Source of the DNA: Leeuwenhoekiella sp044542075
GTDB lineage: Bacteria; Bacteroidota; Bacteroidia; Flavobacteriales; Flavobacteriaceae
NCBI RefSeq assembly: GCF_044542075.1
Contig: NZ_JBITTU010000001.1
Span: 743,466-807,465, forward strand
Length of the DNA: 64,000 nucleotides
Reading direction: 5' to 3'
Under the pieces are notes generated by a model, which worked only from the letters and a program-made list of their open reading frames with translations, ran no database searches and was not told the DNA's origin. The position numbers were made by a program, and so were the translations under genes. Of the stretch, positions 1 to 8,642 are shown one piece after another (position 1 is the stretch's first letter; the number at the start of each line of letters is the position of its first letter).

Positions 1-562
1 AGTGTGAATCTGTCTCCTGCTTACGACTATATACAAATTCTACAAAAAGCCGCTCTGCATACTGAAGCTGTAATTCTAATAAATCTTTGTGAAAAATAGT
101 TTCTTCAACAGTTCTGTTTCCGTAGAGTAAAACAAATCTACTTTTAGGCTCTTCTTCTAAAACTGTTTTAATGATAGAAAGCACTGGGGTAATACCGCTT
201 CCGGCGGCAAAAGCAGCATAGTCTTTATTGTTTTCGCCATTAGGCTCAACAAAAAATTTACCTTCAGGAGGGTGCACTTCTAAAGATTCGCCTACGGTTA
301 ATTTATTATTTGCAAGTACAGAAAAAGTACCGCCTTCAACTTCTTTAACAGCTACTTTAAGAAGCCCACTTTGCGGTGTAGAACATAAGGAGTAAGCTCT
401 GCGTACTTCTTTGTCATCAATTTTAGTTTTTAAAGTAACATATTGCCCAGCTTTAAATTTAAAATCATCTTTCAAAGCATCAGGAACGCCAAATGTGATG
501 CTAACAGCTTGTGCTGTTTCGCGTGTAATATCTTGTATAGTAAGTGCGTGAAAATCGCTCAT
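1..562 (-). CDS. Flavin/iron-sulfur ferredoxin-NADP reductase-like protein (PaaE-like), truncated by the window edge
   Basis: Only the first 187 codons are inside the window; the gene starts with ATG at 562 and runs off the left edge. The visible part is a ferredoxin-reductase module: an FAD-binding barrel with the RAYS flavin motif at residues 55-58, then the NAD(P)-binding fold with AAGSGITPV at about 119-127 and LLYGNRT at about 145-151. Such proteins move electrons from NAD(P)H through FAD, usually to a C-terminal 2Fe-2S domain that would lie outside the window. The overall look is that of the reductase of phenylacetyl-CoA oxygenase (PaaE/PaaK), which flavobacterial genomes often label ferredoxin--NADP reductase. 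It is divergent from the ABC exporter genes at 667. The reductase class is secure; the electron acceptor is not. Confidence 0.85.
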   Translation of the reverse strand, partial: MSDFHALTIQDITRETAQAVSITFGVPDALKDDFKFKAGQYVTLKTKIDDKEVRRAYSLCSTPQSGLLKVAVKEVEGGTFSVLANNKLTVGESLEVHPPEGKFFVEPNGENNKDYAAFAAGSGITPVLSIIKTVLEEEPKSRFVLLYGNRTVEETIFHKDLLELQLQYAERLFVEFVYSRKQETDSH

Positions 563-578
563 TGCTTAAAAATTTTGG

Positions 579-586
579 CAAAAATA
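579..586 (-). promoter_or_regulatory. Bacteroidota -7 box for the reductase gene
   Basis: On the minus strand this reads TATTTTTG, which fits the Bacteroidota -7 consensus TAnnTTTG. It lies 17 bases before the ATG at 562, so the leader would be only about 10 bases. No TTG is found at the -33 position, so the call rests on one box. Confidence 0.4.
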
Positions 587-666
587 CAAAGCAAGATGCT
601 TATGCAGTGTAACATTTTTATAATTTTCACACTAATGCTATGACTTTAAGCCAAAAAACAAAATAG

Positions 667-2136
667 ATGATTAAACACTTTCTCAATCTAGAATGGAAAA
701 GCTTTTTCAGATCAGCAGCTTTCCAGACTAATATTATTCTGAAAATATTTATGGCGCTGGGCGCGCTCTATTTTATAGGGATCTTTACTCTTGCCGGTGT
801 GGGAGCTTATTTCGGACTAGAAAAAGCAGGTTTTGAACCTTTAGAAACGCTCAATAGTTTTATGATTTACTATGTCGTTGTAGATCTAATGATAAAATAT
901 TTTTTACAAAAAATGCCGGTTGTAAATATTAAACCACTGCTATTGCTTCCCTTTAATAAGGCAAAAATTGTAGATTTTGCGATGGGTAAAACCATGCTTT
1001 CCTTTTTTAATATAATTCACGCATTTTTCTTTATTCCTTTTAGTATTGTACTACTGGTGCAAGGCTATGATCCGTTGCACGTAATTACCTGGCATTTAGG
1101 AATGTTAGCAATGATATATTTAAATAATTTTATTAATATATTTCTTAATGACGCGCTTGCGCTCGTTGTAGGGCTAGGGTCTATCATTGCTGCATTTGGA
1201 GCACTTCAATACTACGAGATTTTTGATATAACGGCTTATACCGGCATCTATTTTCAAGGTTTATTTAAGTATTTATGGCTATTTATTATTCCACTGGTCG
1301 CAGTAGTTTTACTCTATAAATTTGCACATAACTACTTTCTAAAGCGTTTATATCTTGACGCTGGTCTGGCAACAAAAGCACAGGCAGCTTCCACCGAAAA
1401 TTTAGATTGGCTAAACCGTTTTGGCAAAACAGCGGTTTTTCTTAAAAATGATATTAAACTTATAAAGCGAAATAAACGCTCGCGTACAACGATTATCATG
1501 AGCGTTGTATTTCTCTTTTACGGGTTGCTATTTTTCTCTGGTGGTATTGAGAGTTATGACAATCCTTTTATGAAGATTTTTGCGGGAATTTTTGTTTCCG
1601 GCGGATTTATGTTCAGTTTTGGTCAGTTTGTACCAAGTTGGGATAGTTCATATTATCCTTTAATGATGACGCAGAATATAAAATACCAGGAGTATTTAAA
1701 GTCAAAGTGGATGTTAGTAGTTATTGCTACGGCAATTTCTACTTTACTAGGTGCTTTTTATCTCTATTTTGGTTGGGAAGCTTATGCAGCAATACTCGTG
1801 GGCGGTATTTTTAATATGGGAGTAAACGGTCACGTAGTTTTACTGGGAGGCGCTTACATTAAAACGCCTATAGATTTGACGAGTAATAAAAAAGCATTTG
1901 GTGATAGTTCTTCTTTTAACGTAAAAACATTATTGATTACGATGCCTAAATTATTACTTCCCATAGCGCTGTATGCACTAGGTCATTTTACACTGGGACC
2001 TGTTTTTGGCTATGCTTTAGTGGCACTTGCCGGTCTGGCCGGTTTTGCTTTTAGAGATTATATGTTTAAAAAAATAGAAGAGGTTTATAAAGCCGAAAAA
2101 TACAAGACCATAGCGGCTTACAAACAGAAAAATTAA
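667..2136 (+). CDS. DUF5687 family multi-pass membrane protein, permease of an ABC exporter
   Basis: A 489-residue integral membrane protein with about ten hydrophobic segments spread over its length and short charged loops, for example around residues 230-270, where the sequence turns basic (IKLIKRNKRSR). No catalytic motif is visible. It matches my picture of DUF5687, a Bacteroidota family found beside a lone ABC ATPase, and indeed the ATPase gene follows 63 bases later on the same strand. I infer that the two form a simple exporter, two membrane subunits and two ATPases, with unknown substrate. The ATG at 667 is the first possible start in frame and puts a hydrophobic segment close to the N terminus. 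Confidence 0.8.
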   Translation: MIKHFLNLEWKSFFRSAAFQTNIILKIFMALGALYFIGIFTLAGVGAYFGLEKAGFEPLETLNSFMIYYVVVDLMIKYFLQKMPVVNIKPLLLLPFNKAKIVDFAMGKTMLSFFNIIHAFFFIPFSIVLLVQGYDPLHVITWHLGMLAMIYLNNFINIFLNDALALVVGLGSIIAAFGALQYYEIFDITAYTGIYFQGLFKYLWLFIIPLVAVVLLYKFAHNYFLKRLYLDAGLATKAQAASTENLDWLNRFGKTAVFLKNDIKLIKRNKRSRTTIIMSVVFLFYGLLFFSGGIESYDNPFMKIFAGIFVSGGFMFSFGQFVPSWDSSYYPLMMTQNIKYQEYLKSKWMLVVIATAISTLLGAFYLYFGWEAYAAILVGGIFNMGVNGHVVLLGGAYIKTPIDLTSNKKAFGDSSSFNVKTLLITMPKLLLPIALYALGHFTLGPVFGYALVALAGLAGFAFRDYMFKKIEEVYKAEKYKTIAAYKQKN

Positions 2137-2199
2137 AATCACTTTCAATTACTCTCAAAGGGAGCGATGTTATAGTAACTACCAAGAAATTTTAGAATT

Positions 2200-2919
2200 A
2201 TGATACATATTCACGATTTATCAAAGACGTACAACGGGGTAACCGTATTAAAAATAGATGATCTTAACATTCCTAAAGGTGAAGCTTTTGGCCTGGTGGG
2301 GAATAACGGAGCCGGCAAAACGACTTTATTTAGCGCGTTGCTTGATTTGATACAACCTACTACCGGCTACATTCAAAACGGAGAAAGTAAAGTGAATGAG
2401 AGTGAAGCCTGGAAATCACACACGGCTTCATTTATTGATGAAAGCTTCTTAATAGGTTATTTAACTGCGGAAGAATACTTTTATTTTATTGGAGAATTAC
2501 GTGGACAAAACAAAGCTGATGTCGACACCTTATTGGCCGGTTTTGCAGACTTTTTTAACGATGAGATTTTAGGCAAGCGCAAATACCTACGTGATCTTTC
2601 TAAAGGAAATCAAAAGAAAGTAGGTATCGTAGCAACTTTAATAGGTACGCCAGATGTAATCATCCTCGATGAACCTTTCGCCAACCTTGACCCTACCACA
2701 CAATTTAGACTGAAAGGTATTATTAAAAAACTGGCAGCAGATACAGATATTACCGTTTTAGTCTCTAGTCACGACCTCATTCACGTAACTGAAGTTTGCG
2801 AGCGCATTGTGGTTCTTGAAAAAGGAAGTGTGGTCAAAGACATCAAAACCTCTGAAGCTACCCTTAAAGAATTGGAAGCCTATTTTAGTAAGGAGGATGA
2901 GAATACCGTGATTGTTTAA
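2200..2919 (+). CDS. ABC transporter ATP-binding protein
   Basis: A single nucleotide-binding domain of 239 residues. Walker A is GNNGAGKTT at 34-42, the signature is LSKGN at 133-137 (a variant of LSGGQ), Walker B ends in LDEP at 156-159, and a switch histidine sits in SSHD near residue 190. The LSKG signature and single-domain form are typical of exporters of the CcmA/NatA type. It follows the DUF5687 membrane protein and almost certainly energises it. The substrate cannot be read from the sequence. Confidence 0.9.
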   Translation: MIHIHDLSKTYNGVTVLKIDDLNIPKGEAFGLVGNNGAGKTTLFSALLDLIQPTTGYIQNGESKVNESEAWKSHTASFIDESFLIGYLTAEEYFYFIGELRGQNKADVDTLLAGFADFFNDEILGKRKYLRDLSKGNQKKVGIVATLIGTPDVIILDEPFANLDPTTQFRLKGIIKKLAADTDITVLVSSHDLIHVTEVCERIVVLEKGSVVKDIKTSEATLKELEAYFSKEDENTVIV

Positions 2920-2995
2920 AATAAATTAGGCTGTTATCTCACGTAATGATTTTGACTCATTAAATTATTTCAACACCACTTTAACCCGTTCATAC

Positions 2996-3003
2996 TAATT
3001 TTG
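2996..3003 (+). promoter_or_regulatory. Possible -7 promoter box of sprE
   Basis: TAATTTTG fits TAnnTTTG and lies 35 bases before the sprE start codon, in the 118-base gap after the ABC genes. There is no convincing -33 TTG, so this is a one-box call. Confidence 0.4.
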
Positions 3004-3038
3004 CTACTTTGCAGTTATTGCTTTATACTTAATTAGAT

Positions 3039-5582
3039 TTGCAAACTCAGGTACAAAAAATACTCATATTAGCGTTGCTAGTGGGCGTTCTTACAGGATG
3101 TTCGCGTAAGAAAGATAAATTTCTAAGCAGAAATTTTCACGCACTTACTACAGAATACAACACGCTTTTTAACGGCAGACAAGCTTTTGAGCAAGGTCGT
3201 GATGCGCTTATAGACGGTTACCAAGATAATTTCTGGGCAATTTTGCCTGTAGAGCGTTTAGAAAATCCGGAGTTTGTGCCTTTACCCGGCGATGCTGTTG
3301 ACCCCAGTTTTAAACTTTCCGAAGAAAATGCTATAAAAGCCATACAAAAGCACAGTATGCAGATTAATGGCGCAGAGCGCAATCCGCAAATGGACGAGGC
3401 GTTTATGCTTTTAGGAAAATCACGCTACTACGATATGCGTTTTGTGCGCGCACTCGAGGCGTTTAATTATATTCTCGCCTATTATCCCGCCAGTAATAAC
3501 ATCGCACAGGCAAAAATCTGGAAAGAAAAAACAAACCTGCGCTTAGACAATACAAAAATTGCAATTGAGCGGTTGCATAAACTTCTGGATGAAGAAAAAA
3601 AGCTAGACGCACAGGATTACGCAGATGCTTCAGCTATGCTGGCACAGGGCTATATCACCGAAAACCGTATTGATAGCGCACTTGTTTACATTGAAAAGGC
3701 AGCCTTTTTAACGCGTAAAAATGAAGAAAAGGGAAGGTACTACTTCATAAAAGGACAGTTGTATGACCTAATTGAGCAGCCGCAACTGGCGAACGCAAAT
3801 TATGATAAGGTCATCGCGCTAAACCGCAAATCACCGCGGCGCTACATGATTAATGCCTATGTAAATAAAATTGCAAATTTTGATTATGAAACTCAAGATC
3901 AGGAGCAACTTTTTGAACTGTTGACAGATCTTGAGAACAATAGAGAGAACAGGCCTTACTTAGATATTATAAATTATCAATTTGCTCAATTTTATCAGAA
4001 TGTGGGCAGACAAGATTCTGCTGTTGCCTATTTTAATAAATCGCTTGCTTCTAAGAGCGCAGATAAATTTCTCGTTTCTAGAAACTACCTAAGTCTGGGA
4101 GAACTCAATTTTGACAATTCAGACTACCTCGCTGCCGGTGCTTATTACGACAGTACTTTAGCTTTTATACCCGAAAACTCGAGAGAGTTTCGTGATATAA
4201 ATAAAAAGCGAACCAATCTTAATGATGTAATTTTTTACGAGGGTATTTCAAAACGTAACGATAGCATATTAAAATTAGTAGGTATGAATTCCGCAGAGCG
4301 GAACACCTATTTTGAGGAATATATTACTCAGTTAAAAGAAGAACGTGCAAAAGATTCTGTCGCAGCAGCAATTTCTGAAGCTACGATTGCAAACAATGAA
4401 TTTTTTGTTGCTGATGCCGGTAATCAGCCACCTGCAGGGAGCACTTTTTATTTTTATAATCCGGTTCAGATTGCACAGGGTAAATTAGATTTTAAATCGC
4501 GTTGGGGTAGCAGGCCTAATGAAGATAACTGGCGCATTTCTAACAAGCAGGGAGCCTTTCAGGAACAAAGCACAGCTTCCGGTTCTAAAGACCTGCTGGA
4601 AACCTCAGAAAACGGACTTTATAACGTAAAAACTTATCTGTTTAAAATTCCATCAGAAAAACCGGTCATAGACAGTATTTCTACTGCGCGCAATTTTGCG
4701 TATTATCAGTTAGGACTTATTTATAAAGAAAAACTAAAAGAACCGCAGCTTGCCATACAGCGTCTTGAGACCTTATTAAATAATAATCCTGAAGAACGAC
4801 TTGTTTTACCGGCAAAATATAATTTGTATCAATTGTATTTAGATCAAAATGATGCGTTTAACAGAGATAAATTTAAAAATGATATCTTGATAAACTATGC
4901 AGACACGCGTTATGCAAGTATTATAAAAAATCCTGAAAAAGCTCTTACTCAGGATGAAGATAGCCCAGAAGTGCTGTATAACAATTTGTACAAAATGTTT
5001 GAAAATCAAGAGTATGAGGCTGTGCTTTTAAATTCAGACAGATATATAGATGAGTTTGCAGGCGATGCTTTTGTTCCTAAATTTGAATTGCTGAAAGCCA
5101 CAGCAATAGGGAGGTATAAGGGTTTTGATGCGTATGAAGAAGCTTTAAATTATGTAGCGCTTAATTATCCTAATCAAGAAGAAGGTAAACGAGCAAAAGA
5201 GCTCATAGATAAAGCATTACCTCAGTTAAAAAGTGATGAGTTTGTAGCAGACTCAAAAGCATTAAGTTTTAAGTTGATATATGCCTTTAGCAACTCAGAG
5301 GAGGATATAATGAAAAATACAGAAGATATACTTACGGCGTATTTAAAAGAAAAAGCCTCTGCGACAATTACAGCCTCTGCAGATGTTTATAATGCTGATA
5401 CAAAATATCTTGTTGTTCATGGTTTTAAAAATACTATTGAAGCCTTATTTTTTGCTGAAAAACTGAAAGAGGTAGAGCCGTCAACTTTAACAAGAGAACC
5501 TGTTTTAATAAGTACAGACAATTATAGAATCTTACAAATACACAAGAATTTAGAAGCTTATAAAAATCGAGAAGTTGAATAG
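3039..5582 (+). CDS. sprE: SprE/PorW, TPR lipoprotein of gliding motility and type IX secretion
   Basis: An 847-residue lipoprotein. The first 20 residues form a signal peptide that ends in a lipobox with Cys21 (GVLTGC), and the mature part is a long array of helical TPR-like repeats. The opening after the signal, with SRNFHALTTEYNTLFNG, is characteristic of SprE of Flavobacterium johnsoniae and PorW of Porphyromonas, which are needed for the type IX secretion system and for gliding. The start codon is TTG at 3039; it gives a complete signal peptide, and no ATG lies nearby upstream in frame. The stop is 4 bases before the ATG of the bactofilin gene, so the two are probably cotranscribed with the atp genes downstream. 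Confidence 0.88.
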   Translation: MQTQVQKILILALLVGVLTGCSRKKDKFLSRNFHALTTEYNTLFNGRQAFEQGRDALIDGYQDNFWAILPVERLENPEFVPLPGDAVDPSFKLSEENAIKAIQKHSMQINGAERNPQMDEAFMLLGKSRYYDMRFVRALEAFNYILAYYPASNNIAQAKIWKEKTNLRLDNTKIAIERLHKLLDEEKKLDAQDYADASAMLAQGYITENRIDSALVYIEKAAFLTRKNEEKGRYYFIKGQLYDLIEQPQLANANYDKVIALNRKSPRRYMINAYVNKIANFDYETQDQEQLFELLTDLENNRENRPYLDIINYQFAQFYQNVGRQDSAVAYFNKSLASKSADKFLVSRNYLSLGELNFDNSDYLAAGAYYDSTLAFIPENSREFRDINKKRTNLNDVIFYEGISKRNDSILKLVGMNSAERNTYFEEYITQLKEERAKDSVAAAISEATIANNEFFVADAGNQPPAGSTFYFYNPVQIAQGKLDFKSRWGSRPNEDNWRISNKQGAFQEQSTASGSKDLLETSENGLYNVKTYLFKIPSEKPVIDSISTARNFAYYQLGLIYKEKLKEPQLAIQRLETLLNNNPEERLVLPAKYNLYQLYLDQNDAFNRDKFKNDILINYADTRYASIIKNPEKALTQDEDSPEVLYNNLYKMFENQEYEAVLLNSDRYIDEFAGDAFVPKFELLKATAIGRYKGFDAYEEALNYVALNYPNQEEGKRAKELIDKALPQLKSDEFVADSKALSFKLIYAFSNSEEDIMKNTEDILTAYLKEKASATITASADVYNADTKYLVVHGFKNTIEALFFAEKLKEVEPSTLTREPVLISTDNYRILQIHKNLEAYKNREVE

Positions 5583-5586
5583 TATT

Positions 5587-5991
5587 ATGAGAAAAGACAA
5601 AGTAGCTAACAATTTAGACCAGGGAAGCAAACAAAATAGAATAAGTGATGGTACGTCTATCATAGGAGATGTAAAATCTCAGGGAGACTTCAGGTTAGAT
5701 GGCACTCTTGAAGGAAAGATGGAGAGTACCGGCAAAGTAGTTATAGGAAAAAATGGTCTTTTAAAAGGAACGCTTATTTGTAAAGAAGCAGATGTAGAAG
5801 GTACTGTAGAGGGGATATTAAAGGTAGACGAACTTTTAAACTTAAGAGCCAGTGCGGTGATTAATGGGGAAGTTGCAACCGGAAGATTGGCAGTAGAACC
5901 GGGTGCCGGTTTTAATGCAAGTTGTGTGATGGGTAATGGAGTAAAAAACTTAACTAGCGATGTCAGAAAAGAAGCCGGAAAATCAGCTTAG
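5587..5991 (+). CDS. Bactofilin (polymer-forming cytoskeletal protein)
   Basis: A protein of 134 residues when started at the ATG at 5587. An upstream TTG at 5575 is open in frame but would overlap the sprE stop, so I prefer the ATG. The core, about residues 20-115, is a right-handed beta-helix of bactofilin type, with repeated turns such as GDFRLDGTLEGKM and GKVVIGKNGLLKG. Bactofilins polymerise without nucleotide and act as scaffolds at the inner membrane, often for cell-wall enzymes. The 3' end overlaps the atpZ/I-like gene by 32 bases, so their translation is likely coupled. Its place directly ahead of the ATP synthase genes is, from memory, common in Flavobacteriia. Confidence 0.85.
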   Translation: MRKDKVANNLDQGSKQNRISDGTSIIGDVKSQGDFRLDGTLEGKMESTGKVVIGKNGLLKGTLICKEADVEGTVEGILKVDELLNLRASAVINGEVATGRLAVEPGAGFNASCVMGNGVKNLTSDVRKEAGKSA

Positions 5992-6175
5992 TACCTGGGC
6001 AAAATTCTCTACAATAGCTATACAAATGGGATTAACCATTTATCTGGGAAACCTTTTAGGGGAATGGTTAGACACTAAATTTGAAACTACATTTTTAGAA
6101 CCAGTCGTATCTCTACTAGCCGTGTTTTTATCAATGTATGTAATCATTAAAGCAGTAAAAAGCCTTAATTCATGA
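5960..6175 (+). CDS. AtpZ/AtpI family protein
   Basis: A 71-residue membrane protein with two hydrophobic helices (about 15-35 and 43-65) around a short polar turn that contains LGEWLDTKF. Proteins of this AtpZ/AtpI type precede atpB in many atp operons and help in c-ring assembly or in ion uptake for the ATP synthase. It starts inside the bactofilin gene and its stop overlaps the next start (ATGA at 6172-6175), which points to a translationally coupled block. Confidence 0.8.
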   Translation: MSEKKPENQLSTWAKFSTIAIQMGLTIYLGNLLGEWLDTKFETTFLEPVVSLLAVFLSMYVIIKAVKSLNS

Positions 6176-6570
6176 ATCTTACGAAGCGTTTAATCTCATC
6201 TGCAACCTTAATTGTGGTTTTAGGTGTAGTATCTTATTTTTTACATCTGGCTATTCTTGATTTTTTAGGAGTTGAATTGCCATATAGTTTGCTTAATTTT
6301 TACCTCTTTGCTGCGATTTCAAGTTTGATTATTTGTTTGACGTTTATCAGCTTACCAGACCTGGTTCCTGCATTGCACGACAAGCTGGGATTTATGTTTT
6401 TGTTTTCCATCTTTGGGAAACTTTTTTTACTAGTACTGGTTTTCAAAGACTTCCTTTTTTCAGATGTTCTTTTCTCGCGGTTAGAGCGCCTGAGTATGTT
6501 AATTCCTATATTTATCTTTCTGGTTTACGAAGTGTTGGTAATTGTTAAAATCTTAAATAAAAATTCTTGA
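6172..6570 (+). CDS. Small four-helix membrane protein of the atp operon, DUF6168-like
   Basis: A 132-residue protein with four predicted transmembrane helices (about 8-30, 40-62, 72-92 and 105-127) and few charged residues. It has no catalytic motif. From its position between atpZ/I and atpB and from its size I think it belongs to DUF6168, a Bacteroidota-only family, but I cannot verify this. The ATGA overlap with the preceding gene suggests it is made together with the ATP synthase. A role like the second half of AtpI, helping c-ring or a-subunit assembly, is inference from position only. Confidence 0.65.
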   Translation: MNLTKRLISSATLIVVLGVVSYFLHLAILDFLGVELPYSLLNFYLFAAISSLIICLTFISLPDLVPALHDKLGFMFLFSIFGKLFLLVLVFKDFLFSDVLFSRLERLSMLIPIFIFLVYEVLVIVKILNKNS

Positions 6571-6573
6571 ATC

Positions 6574-6622
6574 TATATTTGCGTAAAAAAAGATGGAATT
6601 CTGAATAAAATGTTTAGTTTTG
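6574..6622 (+). promoter_or_regulatory. Two -7-like boxes ahead of atpB
   Basis: TATATTTG at 6574-6581 and TAGTTTTG at 6615-6622 both match TAnnTTTG and lie in the 91-base gap before atpB. Neither has a correctly spaced TTG. They may give atpB an internal promoter separate from the sprE-bactofilin transcript. Confidence 0.35.
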
Positions 6623-6661
6623 CAGCAAATTTTAGCAAGCCTGATTTTTTAAAAAAATATA

Positions 6662-7849
6662 ATGAAGATAACTTCTTTACCCATTCATTTTCTAGCTGTT
6701 ATCAGTTTTCTGTTGTTGGGATCGCTGGCAAATGCACAAGAGCATAGTGTCGCGGAAGCTAACGACGAAGGTCCTGTAAACACGCAACAAGAGATTACAG
6801 ATTACACCAATCATCACTTGAAAGACTCTCATGACTTTCATTTGTTCTCGTATACCGGGGATAATGGTGCGCGTGAGCACGTAGGTCTACCTTTGCCAAT
6901 TATACTTTGGGCAAGCAATGGCCCGGTTGCATTTATGTCTTCTGCATTTCACCACGATATTGATGGTGAAGTAGTTGTAGAAGCCGGTGGAAGCCGTTTT
7001 GTAAATCTTCACGATAAGATTTATGAGTTAGAAGAAGGTGCTGAGGAAATCGTGATGGGAGAAGATCATCATCCGGTAAACGCACATAAGCCTTTTGATT
7101 TATCGATTACCAAAAGTGTTTTGGGTATTCTAGTCGTAGGATTGCTTCTTATATTCTGGTTTGCCTCTTTGGGAAATCAATACAAGAAAAAAAGTATACC
7201 AACCGGTTTTGGCCGTGTCTTAGAGCCGCTTGTTATTTACGTTCGTGATGAGATCGCTCGTCCTAACATTGGTGAAAACAAGTACCGTAAATATATGGGC
7301 TTCCTATTGACTGTGTTTTTCTTCATCTGGGTTTCTAATTTATTAGGAATGACTCCATTTGGATTCAATATTACCGGTCAGATTGCGGTTACCGTTTGTT
7401 TAGCATTATTCACCTTTGTTATCGTTCAGTTTAGTGGTAATAAAGATTATTGGAAACATATTTTCTGGATGCCAGATGTACCGGTAATTATGAAAATTAT
7501 GCTTATCCCGATTGAAATCTTAGGCATACTTACAAAGCCATTTTCACTTCTTATACGTTTATTTGCAAACATCACTGCAGGTCACGTAGTAGTTATGGGT
7601 TTAATAGCATTGACAATTACATTAAAAGCTCAATTTGGAGCAATAGGATCTACAGGTTTATCGATAGTACTTACGCTATTTATATCTGTTATTGAATTAT
7701 TAGTAGCATTCCTACAGGCATTTATCTTTACGATGTTGTCTGCTTTGTTTATCGGTATGGCGGTTGCAGAACACGACCATCACCATGAGCATGATGCAGA
7801 AGGTCACGAGATTGATGATGTAGAGGATGTTAGAGAAAGTTTTGTTTAA
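6662..7849 (+). CDS. atpB: F0F1 ATP synthase subunit a
   Basis: Subunit a forms the two proton half-channels beside the c ring. The 395-residue protein is longer than the E. coli one because of an N-terminal secretory signal (about 1-25) and a polar, His/Glu-rich region up to residue 150, an extension typical of Bacteroidota. The membrane part follows, with the conserved helix LIRLFANITAGH that carries the essential arginine (Arg299). The C terminus is rich in His, Asp and Glu (from about residue 375). It precedes atpE by 17 bases. Confidence 0.97.
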   Translation: MKITSLPIHFLAVISFLLLGSLANAQEHSVAEANDEGPVNTQQEITDYTNHHLKDSHDFHLFSYTGDNGAREHVGLPLPIILWASNGPVAFMSSAFHHDIDGEVVVEAGGSRFVNLHDKIYELEEGAEEIVMGEDHHPVNAHKPFDLSITKSVLGILVVGLLLIFWFASLGNQYKKKSIPTGFGRVLEPLVIYVRDEIARPNIGENKYRKYMGFLLTVFFFIWVSNLLGMTPFGFNITGQIAVTVCLALFTFVIVQFSGNKDYWKHIFWMPDVPVIMKIMLIPIEILGILTKPFSLLIRLFANITAGHVVVMGLIALTITLKAQFGAIGSTGLSIVLTLFISVIELLVAFLQAFIFTMLSALFIGMAVAEHDHHHEHDAEGHEIDDVEDVRESFV

Positions 7850-7866
7850 TTTTTAAATCAATTGTT

Positions 7867-8055
7867 ATGTACAATTTAATTGGAGCTGGATTAATCGTTA
7901 TCGGAGGTGGTATCGGACTAGGTCAAATCGGTGGTAAAGCGATGGAAGGTATTGCTCGTCAACCTGAAGCAGCTGGGAAGATCCAAACTGCGATGATTAT
8001 CATCGGCGCACTTTTAGAAGGTCTTGCTTTCGGTGCTTTGATCTTAGGTCAATAA
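7867..8055 (+). CDS. atpE: F0F1 ATP synthase subunit c
   Basis: A 62-residue hairpin of two membrane helices joined by the polar loop with RQPE at 31-34. The ion-binding carboxylate is Glu51 in the second helix. The residue after it is Gly rather than Ser/Thr, and Leu occupies the place where sodium-binding c subunits carry Gln in helix 1, so proton coupling is more likely than sodium coupling. The protein is short for the family because its N terminus is minimal. A strong hairpin follows the gene. Confidence 0.97.
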   Translation: MYNLIGAGLIVIGGGIGLGQIGGKAMEGIARQPEAAGKIQTAMIIIGALLEGLAFGALILGQ

Positions 8056-8072
8056 TCACAGTTTAAACAACT

Positions 8073-8109
8073 AAACAATTCCTGTAACGGTTGGTTACAG
8101 GAGTTGTTT
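8073..8109 (+). terminator. Strong intra-operon hairpin between atpE and atpF
   Basis: A 16-bp stem, 8073-8088 with 8094-8109, has 15 Watson-Crick pairs and one G-T pair around a 5-base loop (8089-8093). It begins 17 bases after the atpE stop and ends in a T-rich stretch (TTTTATTT). It may stabilise the 3' end of atpE mRNA or partly terminate transcription, which would give more subunit c than the downstream subunits. Confidence 0.75.
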
Positions 8110-8126
8110 TATTTAAAAAATTAAAG

Positions 8127-8627
8127 ATGGATCAATTATTAAATGATTTTTCTCCGGGCTTGTTCGTAATGCAAGCCGTTATATTGCTTATTCTCATCTT
8201 GTTGATGAAGAAATTTGCTTGGAAACCTATCTTGAACTCATTAGATGAGCGCGAGCAGGGTATTCAAGGAGCATTAGAAGCTGCTGAAAAAGCACGTATC
8301 GAAATGCAAAATCTTCAGGCTGATAATGAGAAAGCGTTACAACAAGCTCGTGAAGAGCGTGATATAATGCTTAAAGAAGCACGTGAGATTAGAGCAAAAA
8401 TGATTGCTGAAGCAGAAGGCGATGCTAAGTCTCAGGCAGACAAGATTATTCTTCAGGCTCAGGAAGCTATCGCTGCAGAAAAGCGCGCTGCTGTTGCCGA
8501 ATTAAAAAGTCAGGTTGCAGAACTTTCTTTACAAATCGCAGAAAAAGTGGTGAAAGAAGAGCTTTCAGACAAAAGTAAACAAATGCAGTATGTAGATAAG
8601 ATGCTGCAAGACGCTACCCTTAATTAA
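8127..8627 (+). CDS. atpF: F0F1 ATP synthase subunit b
   Basis: With the ATG at 8127 the protein has 166 residues: one membrane helix at about 12-32 followed by a long charged coiled coil rich in Ala, Glu, Gln and Lys, which forms the peripheral stalk. The frame is open further upstream to 8091, but that extension would start inside the hairpin after atpE and adds residues foreign to the family, so I reject it. The start MDQLLNDFSPG is normal for Bacteroidota AtpF. Confidence 0.95.
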   Translation: MDQLLNDFSPGLFVMQAVILLILILLMKKFAWKPILNSLDEREQGIQGALEAAEKARIEMQNLQADNEKALQQAREERDIMLKEAREIRAKMIAEAEGDAKSQADKIILQAQEAIAAEKRAAVAELKSQVAELSLQIAEKVVKEELSDKSKQMQYVDKMLQDATLN

Positions 8628-8642
8628 TAAAAAAAGTAGTTC

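Noticed and set aside
443..643. Plus-strand frame of 66 codons
   Set aside because: It is antisense to the start of the reductase gene and has no protein-like features.
8091..8126. Longer start for atpF
   Set aside because: It begins within the 3' arm region of the hairpin after atpE and adds 12 residues not seen in the family; the ATG at 8127 is normal.
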